Shown here: positions 16,179 to 22,549 of the stretch, in pieces
Position numbering within the stretch: the stretch's first letter is position 1
Layout: each line of letters starts with the position of its first letter
Origin: a virus
Virus record (IMG/VR): IMGVR_UViG_3300031576_000232
Coordinates: 1-30,675 of that record
Length of the DNA stretch: 30,675 nucleotides
Strand: one strand, 5' to 3'
Notes under the pieces: generated by a model
Seen by the model: the letters and a program-made list of their open reading frames with translations, nothing else
What the model was told of the DNA's origin: nothing
Databases searched by the model: none
Position numbers and translations under genes: made by a program

Positions 16179-16254
16179 GAGGAGCCAAAATTTCGGCGGG
16201 TTTGAATCCGCCTATCAGGTTATGCCTTGGGGCATTTCGGGCCCGACGCTCCCC
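16179..16254 (-). ncRNA. Possible multi-branched structured RNA
   Basis: A seven-pair closing stem (16248-16254 with 16179-16185, one G:U) encloses a palindromic CGGGCCCG, an ATGCC/GGCAT hairpin (16222-16226 with 16231-16235) and a GGCGG/CCGCC hairpin (16195-16199 with 16208-16212). The layout resembles a cloverleaf, but loop sizes and the spacing to the acceptor stem exclude a normal tRNA. It could be part of a leader RNA or a small regulatory RNA. Pairing alone is the evidence. Confidence 0.3.
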
Positions 16255-16511
16255 TGAAAAACTCTCCTCTCGATTCCTACAAAACGAAGCCCACCGCGGA
16301 CATGGATTGTCCAACCATGGCGCATTTGACCAAGGAGATGAGCCTTGTGGACGTGCTTGGTCGTGGTGGGCGGTTTGTGGGGCGGCTCAGGGTTCTACCC
16401 GGGCGGCGCGAAGCGTCTTGGACGCCCCAAAATAAGACGGCCCACATCCCTTGCGGGGCGTGGACCGAATGCACGATGAATCCCAGGGGCCTGGTTTTGG
16501 CGTGCGGAAAT

Positions 16512-16554
16512 AGTATAGCAGAATTTGCGCCCCTTGATTCATGATTGGATTATA
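16512..16554 (-). promoter_or_regulatory. Candidate leftward promoter boxes for the accessory/late block
   Basis: On the minus strand an extended -10 (TGCTATACT, 16520-16512) and a separate perfect TATAAT (16554-16549) lie about 40 bases apart. Neither has a good -35 at 17 bases, so an activator or extended -10 contact would be needed. They are the only promoter-like boxes I found between the early block and the virion genes, apart from the one at 15840-15868. Confidence 0.35.
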
Positions 16555-16663
16555 GTTTCTCAGAATCCAAAAAGCCAGCTTTTTCTTAAAACAGTTTCCA
16601 CTCCCAGTTCTTTAAAGCCCTCTACGAAGCGTTCGTGTGGAAGCTCATGGCACTGGGGCCCTG

Positions 16664-16698
16664 GGGGAGGACCGCGCCGGCGGGGAGGACCGCGCCGG
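16664..16698. repeat. GC-rich tandem repeat, copy A
   Basis: Two near-complete 18-bp units that begin GGGGAGGACCGCGCCGG. The first 29 bases (16664-16692) are identical to 21985-22013. The copy lies just 3' of the last early gene (stop at 16713 on the leftward strand) and next to a GGGGCG/CGCCCC hairpin (16697-16711). It may act as a transcript-end or boundary element. Confidence 0.85.
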
Positions 16699-16712
16699 GG
16701 CGGCGCGCCCCG

Positions 16713-17033
16713 TCAGAGCTTAGCCTCAGACTGTTGCTCGTAGCCGTCCCAGTCCTCCAAATACTCACCCGCTGCCGCGCTCTTGTAGTCCGCCTTTTTG
16801 AGATCACCATTTAAGAGAGGGAGTTCCATCTGCAATACCATCGGTTGCGCGGAGGATGCGATTTGCGTGGCTTTTGCCAGGATTGTCGCTAGATGGGTCC
16901 GACGACGCTTCTCCTCTAGGGCTCTGTAATATCTGTAATAGGTGTAGCTCATGCCAAGCACCAAATCACCTTCAAGATTGATGCCTTTTTGTTTGATCCA
17001 TGCCCATGGAGAATCACCACGCCACCACACCAT
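16713..17033 (-). CDS. Hypothetical protein at the end of the early block
   Basis: A 106-residue protein from ATG 17033 (MVWWRGDSPWAWIKQKGINL). A Tyr-rich segment (MSYTYYRYYRALEEKRRRTH) and helices follow, with an acidic end (GEYLEDWDGYEQQSEAKL). No membrane segment or known motif is visible. The ribosome site is weak. It lies 27 bp after the Zn-binding gene and is the last gene before the control region. Confidence 0.6.
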   Translation of the reverse strand: MVWWRGDSPWAWIKQKGINLEGDLVLGMSYTYYRYYRALEEKRRRTHLATILAKATQIASSAQPMVLQMELPLLNGDLKKADYKSAAAGEYLEDWDGYEQQSEAKL

Positions 17034-17060
17034 CTTTCATCCACAAGTCACCTCAGCGGT

Positions 17061-17276
17061 TCACTTTTTATTCGAAGCGGAAAACTTGTTCGCCTGGGGG
17101 CATGTGGCGAAATGGGAAACCATGAAATTGTCCCCCACCCTTTCCGCCTCCGCCTGTCCTCCTTGGATGAACGGATAGACGCGGAAGACGGGAGGCCTCG
17201 GGTCAAGCGGGATTTTCTTCCCGTCCTTTGTCCCTGCCCACACGATCTCCTTCCCGCACCCCCGGCACGCGCTCAT
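17061..17276 (-). CDS. Small zinc-ribbon-like protein
   Basis: A 71-residue protein starting MSACRGCGKEIVWAGTKDGK, with a CxxC pair at residues 4-7 and a later SHFATCP segment that could complete a metal site. This layout is common in small phage early proteins of unknown role. The start overlaps the upstream stop in ATGA, so translation is coupled to the coiled-coil gene of the recombination cassette. Nucleic-acid binding is possible but not shown. Confidence 0.7.
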   Translation of the reverse strand: MSACRGCGKEIVWAGTKDGKKIPLDPRPPVFRVYPFIQGGQAEAERVGDNFMVSHFATCPQANKFSASNKK

Positions 17277-17932
17277 CGCCCCGCCACAACGATCTTTTGC
17301 GGGAAGAACCGAACGCCAGGCACCTTCGCGTCTGCTTTTAACGCCCTGGCCACCGCCGCGAGCTTTTTTTCGTCGATCACCAGATACTCCCTGGGGACCG
17401 CCAGCGGGTCGATAACTTCAGCCTTCCAGTCCTCCCGGTATTTGATCCGATCAACTTCCTGAACCTTCGGCAGTTCCACCGGTGGGACGTAGACAGGGGT
17501 TTGTCGGATCGCTTCGGCCTCTTTCCCGTTCCCGAGGAACTCGTTTTCCGCGGCCAGGGCTTCCCGGTCTTTTTTTGCCTGGGCTTCGAGGGTCTCCCGG
17601 ATCGCCAGCTCCCGATCGGCCTTAAGCTGCTCCAACTTGTCGTGGAAAGCCGCCATGTCGCGCTTGAGCGTGGATTCGGCGGCCTCCATCGGCTTTAACA
17701 TATCCCCGCGCTTTTTGGTGAGTTCCTCCCAAACCGCCCTGGCCTTTTTGACGGGATCATCCCAATAGGCAGTGATCCGCTTCATGGCGTCTTTGATCGA
17801 CACCAGGATCGTCCCGGCTTCGTTGTAGGTCCTGGCGTCGGTCACGGTCAACGCCCCCGCCCTCTCCACCACCGTCAAAGCCAACGTCTCGGCCTGGGCG
17901 GTGTCATCGAGTTGTGCGCTCAGTTCAGTCAT
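17273..17932 (-). CDS. Coiled-coil protein associated with the recombination cassette
   Basis: A 219-residue protein from ATG 17932, chosen because AAGGAGG lies six bases upstream; an in-frame start 24 bases earlier lacks this. The middle is a long charged helix (KRITAYWDDPVKKARAVWEE through AQAKKDREALAAENEFLGNG). The C-terminal domain carries WKAEVIDPLAVPREYLVI and KVPGVRFFPQKIVV, a pattern seen in many phage proteins encoded beside annealing proteins and exonucleases. It overlaps the exonuclease gene by 8 bp. A structural or regulatory partner in recombination is likely; the biochemical role is unknown. Confidence 0.75.
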   Translation of the reverse strand: MTELSAQLDDTAQAETLALTVVERAGALTVTDARTYNEAGTILVSIKDAMKRITAYWDDPVKKARAVWEELTKKRGDMLKPMEAAESTLKRDMAAFHDKLEQLKADRELAIRETLEAQAKKDREALAAENEFLGNGKEAEAIRQTPVYVPPVELPKVQEVDRIKYREDWKAEVIDPLAVPREYLVIDEKKLAAVARALKADAKVPGVRFFPQKIVVAGR

Positions 17933-18572
17933 CGTTTTCCTCCTTGAATCGTGCAATCGTCAAAGCGGCCATCCAAAGGGCTTCCCCGCCGGCGTGCCTG
18001 CTCAGGCAGTAGGTTCCGTTCGCCCGGAGGAGCAGGGACCAACGCGCGCGGGCATAGCCTTCCATCGCTTCCTTTATCGGCTTGAAATCTTCGTGCCCAA
18101 GAGCCGACTCAAGGCCCATCCCATAGCCGGCCAGTTGGGCGGCGGTGGTTTTTGGCACCGACCCGGTTTTGATGTCGAGGGGCCCTGCGGTGTTGTGCGG
18201 GAAGGCCACCACGCGGTCAATCGTCCCCGCATAGCCAAGCTCGTCGTGGTGGAAGGGTTGTTCGATGAGGAGGATGGTGGGGTTGGCTTCGGACTTGAAT
18301 TTTTCGTAGGCCGCCAGGTAGCCAGCCCAAGACGAATCAACGCTCTCGCGGTCCAGACGCCCCTCATCGAGAAACTGTGTCGCCAGGTGGACCGCCCGGC
18401 CACGGCTCATGGCCGCTTGCATGGTCGGTAAATCCAGGCGGACGCCGAGGCCGGCGCGATCAAGCACCTGGGTCACGGACGGCACCAACCTCCCGTCCCT
18501 GCCCACCCGGTAATCGTGGTGGACAGGATCGAAGGTCAGTAAGGGCCAGGGCTTACGCCAAGGCAGTGTCAA
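17925..18572 (-). CDS. PD-(D/E)XK exonuclease (RecB/Cas4-like)
   Basis: A 215-residue nuclease. Residues near the start (FDPVHHDYRVGRDGRLVPSV, then TQVLDRAG) and the core (YAGTIDRVVAF, PLDIKTGSVPKTTAAQLAGY) show the Asp...Asp-x-Lys...Gln pattern of RecB-family exonucleases. I use TTG 18572, which has GGTGGAG four bases upstream and overlaps the annealing-protein gene by 20 bp; no ATG fits. The pairing with the annealing protein suggests a two-component double-strand-break or replication recombination system. Confidence 0.82.
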   Translation of the reverse strand: MTLPWRKPWPLLTFDPVHHDYRVGRDGRLVPSVTQVLDRAGLGVRLDLPTMQAAMSRGRAVHLATQFLDEGRLDRESVDSSWAGYLAAYEKFKSEANPTILLIEQPFHHDELGYAGTIDRVVAFPHNTAGPLDIKTGSVPKTTAAQLAGYGMGLESALGHEDFKPIKEAMEGYARARWSLLLRANGTYCLSRHAGGEALWMAALTIARFKEENDD

Positions 18573-19386
18573 GGTTCTCCACCGCCACCAGTTCCCTGAT
18601 CCCCATGACCGAAACGCGGACGGCGTTTTTGGCTTCGATAGCGTTCTTGATTTTGACCGCCAGGGCCCGGTCGGTAGTCTGAAGGCCATAGCCGTTGACT
18701 GGGAAAGCCGTGTACGTCACCTTCCCCGTCCCGGGATCTTTTTCAGCGATCACCCGCGAGAACACTTTTTCAGACACGCTGGGTTCGTCTTCGTGAGCAT
18801 CGTTCAGCGGTTCAGGGGCCGGAGGTTCCGCCGGGCTAACCGCCGTCGGCATCGGGGCTTCCGTTAACCGCCTCGCGCCGGCCACGGTTTCGATCTCCGT
18901 TTCGTCCATCATCCCAAGCCCGCACAACGACAGGACGGCTCGCCGTTTAGCTTTCGTGATCGCCTTCATGTAGGAGTTGGCGAGGTCGTTCCCTTTGAGG
19001 TTCAAGATCGGGACCGCCCCCATCTCATCCGTCGCCCGCCCGTCGCCCGTCACCGCCCGGACCATCACGATCCGGAGATCGCTTTCGGTCACCTGGCTTA
19101 AGACTTCAGTTTTGATTTTGTGGTTGGCCGCCAGTTGGTCGGTGGCCACCTTCGTGGCGTAGAGGGTCGTTTTCCCTTGGAGCGTCATATACTGGAACGG
19201 CGCGGTCCTCGGGTCCAACCCCGCCGCCTGGCACCTGGCTTTGTAATAAAGCACCTTCTGCACAGGCGTCAACCTCGCCATGTCCCCCGACATCACCAAC
19301 GCCTCAAGGGTTTGAGCGTCGAGGTTGATGAGGTCGGACGCGGGAGCGGCGGCGTTCGGTGTTTCTGCTTTTGCTATTGCGTTCAT
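18553..19386 (-). CDS. Putative single-strand annealing protein
   Basis: A 277-residue protein. The conserved block includes YYKARCQAAGLDPRTAPFQY, GKTTLYATKVATDQLAANHK and GNDLANSYMKAITKAKRRAV, then LSLCGLGMMDETE (about residues 47-165), typical of a widespread phage family encoded beside exonucleases. It resembles Rad52/Erf/RecT-like annealing proteins in layout, but I cannot assign the exact family. A Pro-rich linker leads to a small C-terminal domain (FPVNGYGLQTTDRALAVKIK). The ATG at 19386 has AGGAGG four bases upstream and a TATAAT box about 25 bases before the start. Confidence 0.72.
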   Translation of the reverse strand: MNAIAKAETPNAAAPASDLINLDAQTLEALVMSGDMARLTPVQKVLYYKARCQAAGLDPRTAPFQYMTLQGKTTLYATKVATDQLAANHKIKTEVLSQVTESDLRIVMVRAVTGDGRATDEMGAVPILNLKGNDLANSYMKAITKAKRRAVLSLCGLGMMDETEIETVAGARRLTEAPMPTAVSPAEPPAPEPLNDAHEDEPSVSEKVFSRVIAEKDPGTGKVTYTAFPVNGYGLQTTDRALAVKIKNAIEAKNAVRVSVMGIRELVAVENLDTALA

Positions 19387-19402
19387 GTTTCCTCCTGGTT
19401 TG

Positions 19403-19420
19403 TGATACGGTATTATATCA
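19403..19420 (-). promoter_or_regulatory. Operator-like motif over a -10 box upstream of the annealing-protein gene
   Basis: On the minus strand the 18-base TGATATAATACCGTATCA has a TGATA/TATCA dyad and contains a perfect TATAAT (19417-19412). The 14-base core ATATAATACCGTAT differs by one base from the motif at 21938-21951. The -35 region is poor. It begins at the TGA stop of the preceding gene, so it can start an internal transcript and be controlled by a regulator. Confidence 0.55.
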
Positions 19421-19657
19421 TTTCTCGGTGTTGAGTTTTTTTACCAGCGCGGCTTCCTCCACCCGCACCGCCCTTTTTCTCTCCACCCTCACCTGCGCCC
19501 CCAACCTCGTCGCCTCTGCCCGGATGGCTTCGAGCATGACACCGATGTCGGTAAACGCCTCCCACCCGGCGATGGTTTTAAGAATCCAACCGTTGCTGAT
19601 CGTCTTGATCTTGATTTCCGAGAGAGACGCCTCCCGTTGTTGGTCGGGGCCGTTCAT
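19418..19657 (-). CDS. Hypothetical early protein
   Basis: A 79-residue protein from ATG 19657, which overlaps the upstream stop in ATGA. It begins MNGPDQQREASLSEIKIKTI, then NGWILKTIAGWEAFTDIGVM and a basic helical end (RVERKRAVRVEEAALVKKLN). No known motif. The tight overlap and its end just before an operator-like motif place it in the early transcript. Confidence 0.68.
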   Translation of the reverse strand: MNGPDQQREASLSEIKIKTISNGWILKTIAGWEAFTDIGVMLEAIRAEATRLGAQVRVERKRAVRVEEAALVKKLNTEK

Positions 19658-20043
19658 ACTGCCGCCCCATCTGGTTCGACGCGGAAAGAGAACGGATCGT
19701 CCACGTCTCCGCTCACGGCCACGTCAATGGACACCGCAGGGAACTTCCTGACGATCTCTTTGAAGATCGGCGTGGGTGGGTTCCAAGCGGTGTTGAACTC
19801 AAGCACCAACCGACGGCTGTCGGGCTTGAGCTGGTAAACCGTGATTTCGTGGGCGTTCCATTTGGTCCCCCAATTTTTACACGACCAAGAGTGCCAGTCG
19901 AGCGAACGGATGGACTTCGGCATGGGCTTGATCTTTTTGAAGTCCACCCGCTGTTCTTTCCCGCCGTCGATCCACTTCTTGATCCGCTTCAGGTCTTCCA
20001 ACCGTCCGAAAATGCCGACGTGGTTGGTCACATTATTTGGCAC
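19654..20043 (-). CDS. DUF1281 (Api92-like) ferredoxin-fold protein
   Basis: A 129-residue protein from GTG 20043, with AAAGGAGG six bases upstream. It shows the family pattern MPNNVTNHVGIFGR at the start, a PMPKSI segment, the hallmark CKNWGTKWNA near residues 55-64 and FNTAWNPPTPIFKEI near 84-98. The family occurs on phages and plasmids, and its biochemical role is unknown. Here it sits in the early block upstream of the recombination genes, preceded by two hairpins and a run of nine G on the leftward transcript. Confidence 0.82.
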   Translation of the reverse strand: MPNNVTNHVGIFGRLEDLKRIKKWIDGGKEQRVDFKKIKPMPKSIRSLDWHSWSCKNWGTKWNAHEITVYQLKPDSRRLVLEFNTAWNPPTPIFKEIVRKFPAVSIDVAVSGDVDDPFSFRVEPDGAAV

Positions 20044-20066
20044 TTGCGTCCTCCTTTCCCCCCCCC

Positions 20067-20116
20067 ATCGACTTCGGACGATGGCTGTGGTTTAACCGGT
20101 CGGTGGTCTGACCGGC
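20067..20116 (-). promoter_or_regulatory. Two tandem hairpins before the DUF1281 gene
   Basis: CCGGTC/GACCGG (20097-20116) and CCATCG/CGATGG (20067-20086) each form a perfect six-base stem with an eight-base loop, inside the 81-bp gap after the DUF932 stop. A run of nine G (20066-20058 on the minus strand) and the ribosome site follow. They could slow transcription, stabilise the upstream mRNA end or set relative expression. No U-run follows, so they are not classical terminators. Confidence 0.5.
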
Positions 20117-20124
20117 CCGTCACC

Positions 20125-21183
20125 TTAGTTGCGGTTGTCTCGCGCCGCGTCCATCAGACCCTTCCACCACCCGCCGTCTTGGGAGCAAACGTCCCCCCCG
20201 AGGCGTTCAAGTTCCGTGGCCTGGTCGTAGTCGTGAACGTCCTGGCTAACTCGCGTGATGGCGTTGCCGAGGCCGTATTGGCTGAAGTCCCCGCCCTTGA
20301 TGAGGTAGTTGAGGACGCCGCCGCCCACGTCTGCCGTGAGGGCGTGTTCCCGCTTCACCACCTCCACCACCTTCACCACCTCGGCGTCGATGATCCGGGC
20401 GGCGGCGTCCTTCATTTTCTTGACGATCCGCCCGAACACGACTTCCGAGAACGTCCCCTCAACCACGTCCCTAATTTTCATCCAGAACGCCTTGTCGTCC
20501 GCCTGGCGGGTGTCGTCACGGAAGAACTGCTCCGCGATATCCCCGTTCCCGGTGCTCCGCCCGATGTGGGCCTGGCGCATGGCCAGGTCGTTGATGATCG
20601 CCCCGTTTCGGCACACCAGGCGATAGACCAACGGCTCCACCTTCACCGATCCCATCCCCACCTCCGAATTCGAGATGACGATGCCCGCCTGAACCACGTC
20701 CCCCACGCCGATCTCCGCCGTGATCCGGCTCGTGACGACTTTGATGTAGAGGCGTTTTTGGGTGAGTTCAGCACTCTCGACCGTGAACCCAGGCTTGGCG
20801 ATGAGCGGCATGACCGCCTCCGCCATGTCCATATGGTCCAGGGGGCGGTAACGGTCGGACAGGAACGCCCGGGCCGTGCCGTCAAGGGTGCGGATCAACC
20901 GCTTGTCGTTGTCCTCCCCGAACCAGTGGTTCACGTTCTCCGCGAGCAGTTTGTAGGACGACACCTTCATGCGGTCGTAGTATTTCTGCGGGATTCCAAT
21001 CCGGGAAGCAATCTGCTCCTCCGCGATGGTCGTCATGGGGAAACACCCATGCCCGTTGATCCTGAGTTGACAGTTTAACGGCTCCATCACCAACTCCTTC
21101 GACGGGGCGATGAAGTCCCGCTTGGTGGCCTGTTGGCGTTGAATTTCCTCCGCCAGTTCGACGAGTGTCATGCCTGATTTCAT
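20125..21183 (-). CDS. DUF932 family phage/plasmid-like protein
   Basis: A 352-residue protein from ATG 21183, with AGGAG seven bases upstream. Family-like blocks include FIAPSKELVMEPLNCQLRIN, FPMTTIAEEQIASRIGIPQK, ARAFLSDRYRPLDHMDMAEA and VYRLVCRNGAIIND, in the usual DUF932 order and length. Such proteins are frequent on phages and plasmids, often near recombination genes; their activity is unknown. It is the longest early gene. The open frame reaches 21306, but the extra 41 codons are Pro/Gly-rich and lack a good start. Confidence 0.83.
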   Translation of the reverse strand: MKSGMTLVELAEEIQRQQATKRDFIAPSKELVMEPLNCQLRINGHGCFPMTTIAEEQIASRIGIPQKYYDRMKVSSYKLLAENVNHWFGEDNDKRLIRTLDGTARAFLSDRYRPLDHMDMAEAVMPLIAKPGFTVESAELTQKRLYIKVVTSRITAEIGVGDVVQAGIVISNSEVGMGSVKVEPLVYRLVCRNGAIINDLAMRQAHIGRSTGNGDIAEQFFRDDTRQADDKAFWMKIRDVVEGTFSEVVFGRIVKKMKDAAARIIDAEVVKVVEVVKREHALTADVGGGVLNYLIKGGDFSQYGLGNAITRVSQDVHDYDQATELERLGGDVCSQDGGWWKGLMDAARDNRN

Positions 21184-21313
21184 TTTGTTGCTCCTTTTCG
21201 CGGTCCGGGGTATCGCTCCCGTTCCGGGTGCCCCATCGGGGGCCTTTCGATTTCCTGGACTTGGGACCAGGATGTCGTTTACAGCGGGTTGCCCCGCCGC
21301 CCTCACGATTTCT

Positions 21314-21412
21314 TCATGAAGCCCGGCTGAATCTCCTGTCTGGCAGTTCGTGGATGGTCCCCATCATCCGGTCGAAGTAGCTCAGCCCCGGGATGTCTTT
21401 TTCTTCGCTCAA
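21314..21412 (-). CDS. 32-residue microprotein with TTG start
   Basis: TTG at 21412 overlaps the preceding stop (TTGA), and AAGGAGG lies seven bases upstream. It encodes LSEEKDIPGLSYFDRMMGTI followed by a short basic end, stopping at 21316-21314. The overlap and ribosome site argue for real translation; no family is recognised. The 130 bp between it and the DUF932 start hold only an open extension of the DUF932 frame. Confidence 0.5.
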   Translation of the reverse strand: MSEEKDIPGLSYFDRMMGTIHELPDRRFSRAS

Positions 21413-21669
21413 ATACACTCCTCCTTGCGGTCGTAGTCATCTTCAAAAGGTTCAAGCTCCGCGGGCTCAAACTCCATGCACCCGCAATCCTCGCCGAAAC
21501 AATGCCCGCCCGCCACGGTGCAGGTGACGCCGTATTTGTTGGTGAAGGGCCCGGTGTGGGGTCGGTAGTTGTGCCCGCACGAGCAGAGGTCGATGGGCTT
21601 GGGGTCGATCTCGATGGTGTAGGGCGACGCGGTTTTCCAGGCGTCGTAGCCGGGGATGGATTCAAGCAT
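21409..21669 (-). CDS. Cys-rich small early protein
   Basis: An 86-residue protein from ATG 21669 with GGAGG five bases upstream; the start overlaps the upstream gene by 8 bp. It contains CSCGHNYRPHTG (residues 29-40) and CTVAGGHCFGEDCGCMEF, six or more Cys with His, fitting one or two zinc sites, and a very acidic tail (EPAELEPFEDDYDRKEE). A nucleic-acid or protein-binding early factor is plausible. The longer open frame upstream of 21669 has no support. Confidence 0.72.
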   Translation of the reverse strand: MLESIPGYDAWKTASPYTIEIDPKPIDLCSCGHNYRPHTGPFTNKYGVTCTVAGGHCFGEDCGCMEFEPAELEPFEDDYDRKEECI

Positions 21670-21877
21670 GGTGGGCCTCCAATCGCACACAAGGCATGAC
21701 TGAAAGGGCAATGTAGTGCTCGGGGGCGGGGAGGTGAAGGAACTCGACGCGAATATCGTAGCCGCGCGCTTCGGCGGCTTGGGCAACTTTCTTGAGGTTG
21801 GGGGAGAGGTGTTTGACCGAGGCGAGGAACTGCGTCGGGTTGAGGGTGAGCGTGACCGTATTTCTCGTGGCGACCAT
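21662..21877 (-). CDS. First gene of the early block, hypothetical
   Basis: A 71-residue protein from ATG 21877 with AAAAGGAGG eight bases upstream. It starts MVATRNTVTLTLNPTQFLAS and contains a helix (LSPNLKKVAQAAEARGYDIR) and a strand (VEFLHLPAPEHYIALSV). Compact alpha/beta pattern, no Cys cluster, no membrane segment. It is the promoter-proximal gene, about 60 bases from the -10 at 21935-21940, so it is likely made first after infection. Host take-over is a guess from position only. Confidence 0.7.
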   Translation of the reverse strand: MVATRNTVTLTLNPTQFLASVKHLSPNLKKVAQAAEARGYDIRVEFLHLPAPEHYIALSVMPCVRLEAHHA

Positions 21878-21934
21878 TTGGCGCGCCTCCTTTTGGTAGA
21901 GCCGATCTGGCTACTACCTTCTTCCTGCGATATT

Positions 21935-21963
21935 ATTATACAGTATTATATGAGAAAAGTAAA
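21935..21963 (-). promoter_or_regulatory. Early leftward promoter with operator-like motif
   Basis: On the minus strand TTTACT (21963-21958) and TATAAT (21940-21935) are 17 bases apart, close to the sigma70 consensus. The motif ATATAATACTGTAT (21951-21938) lies across the spacer and the -10 and differs by one base from the copy upstream of the annealing-protein gene. This is the best promoter in the window and drives the early block by host polymerase. Confidence 0.68.
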
Positions 21964-21984
21964 GGCATAGGCCATCGCGCTGGC

Positions 21985-22014
21985 GGGGAGGACCGCGCCG
22001 GCGGGGAGGACCGG
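21985..22014. repeat. GC-rich tandem repeat, copy B
   Basis: One full 18-bp unit and a partial second; 29 bases (21985-22013) are identical to 16664-16692. It lies 14 bp past the stop of the last late gene and 21 bp before the early -35 box on the leftward strand, the same setting (end of one block, before the next promoters) as copy A. Confidence 0.85.
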
Positions 22015-22027
22015 TAGTGCCCAAGCA

Positions 22028-22549
22028 TTAGAAGCGGACCAGGACCATCGCGCCGGGACGGAGAGACACGGTAATGCCCAGGCAAAGGTCGAGGCGTCCC
22101 GCCAACGACACGCCGCCCCACGCCGTCCACCCCGATCTGTCGCCTGGCTTGAAATTCAAAAGGCTTGCCCCCGCCACCCACCTGGGCGGGCGCGCCGGCG
22201 GGAACGCTGGAGCCTCCACACGTGCCGCCTCGGTGCTCTCGACCACAGGGGCCCTCGTTTCCTCCGTTACCGTTTCCTTCCGACCCTCTGTTTCGATCAC
22301 CCGCGTGACAATCCTCACCCGGCCAACCACCCGGACGACCTTAATTCGTTGCTCGACACGAGGGTGAAGGTAGACGAGGCGTTCGCGTTCGAGAGCAATG
22401 CCTTGGAGGCGGACCTGGATGAGGAGGGCGGCGAGGATACCGAGCCCGGTAATGGCGAGGACGCGACGCCAGCTAATCGACGGGAGGTTTAGGAGGTTTA
22501 CGAGATTCAAGAAATTTGTCTGCGATGGTCCCGCCGCCGACGACGGCAA
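22028..22549 (-). CDS. Membrane-anchored spanin-like lysis protein
   Basis: A frame of up to 173 residues, last in the lysis cassette. One N-terminal membrane helix (VLAITGLGILAALLIQVRLQ, about residues 30-49) is followed by a charged repeating part (RIKVVRVVGRVRIVTRVIET) and Pro-rich linker, then a beta-rich C-terminus with Gly and aromatic residues. This fits a periplasm-spanning protein acting after holin and endolysin; no lipobox is visible. The start is uncertain: TTG 22549 overlaps the holin gene by 77 bp and lacks a ribosome site. Confidence 0.55.
   Translation of the reverse strand: MPSSAAGPSQTNFLNLVNLLNLPSISWRRVLAITGLGILAALLIQVRLQGIALERERLVYLHPRVEQRIKVVRVVGRVRIVTRVIETEGRKETVTEETRAPVVESTEAARVEAPAFPPARPPRWVAGASLLNFKPGDRSGWTAWGGVSLAGRLDLCLGITVSLRPGAMVLVRF

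Larger units (their letters stand above)
16021..16663. other. Gene-poor control region with many hairpins
   Basis: No ORF here has both a ribosome site and a recognisable product. The stretch holds several short inverted repeats: TTTTGAGG/CCTCAAAA near 16076-16098, with a further CCTCA upstream allowing alternative pairing; GACCG/CGGTC near 16112-16128; CGGGG/CCCCG near 16153-16175; GCGTC/GACGC near 16414-16426. It lies between the early block and the accessory/late block, so it is a natural place for a late promoter, leader RNA or replication origin. None of these is proven. Confidence 0.5.

Noticed and set aside
16179-16254. tRNA-like cloverleaf
   Set aside because: The anticodon-like loop has four bases, the T-arm-like loop has eight, and eight bases separate it from the acceptor-like stem. 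Kept only as a possible structured RNA.
16227-16544. Plus-strand frame of 105 codons in the control region
   Set aside because: It is the only sizeable frame there, but it starts with TTG, has no ribosome site at TTG or at ATG 16302, and shows no recognisable pattern.
16664-16698. CRISPR array
   Set aside because: The repeats are 18-bp units directly adjacent without spacers, and no cas gene is present.
12963-16712. Lysogeny module (integrase, excisionase, att site)
   Set aside because: I see no integrase catalytic motifs, no divergent repressor pair and no tRNA-like attachment site anywhere in the window.
19849-21078. Plus-strand open frame of 409 codons
   Set aside because: It mirrors the DUF932 and DUF1281 genes on the other strand. 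Its His/Val/Pro-rich product matches no family and it lacks a ribosome site.
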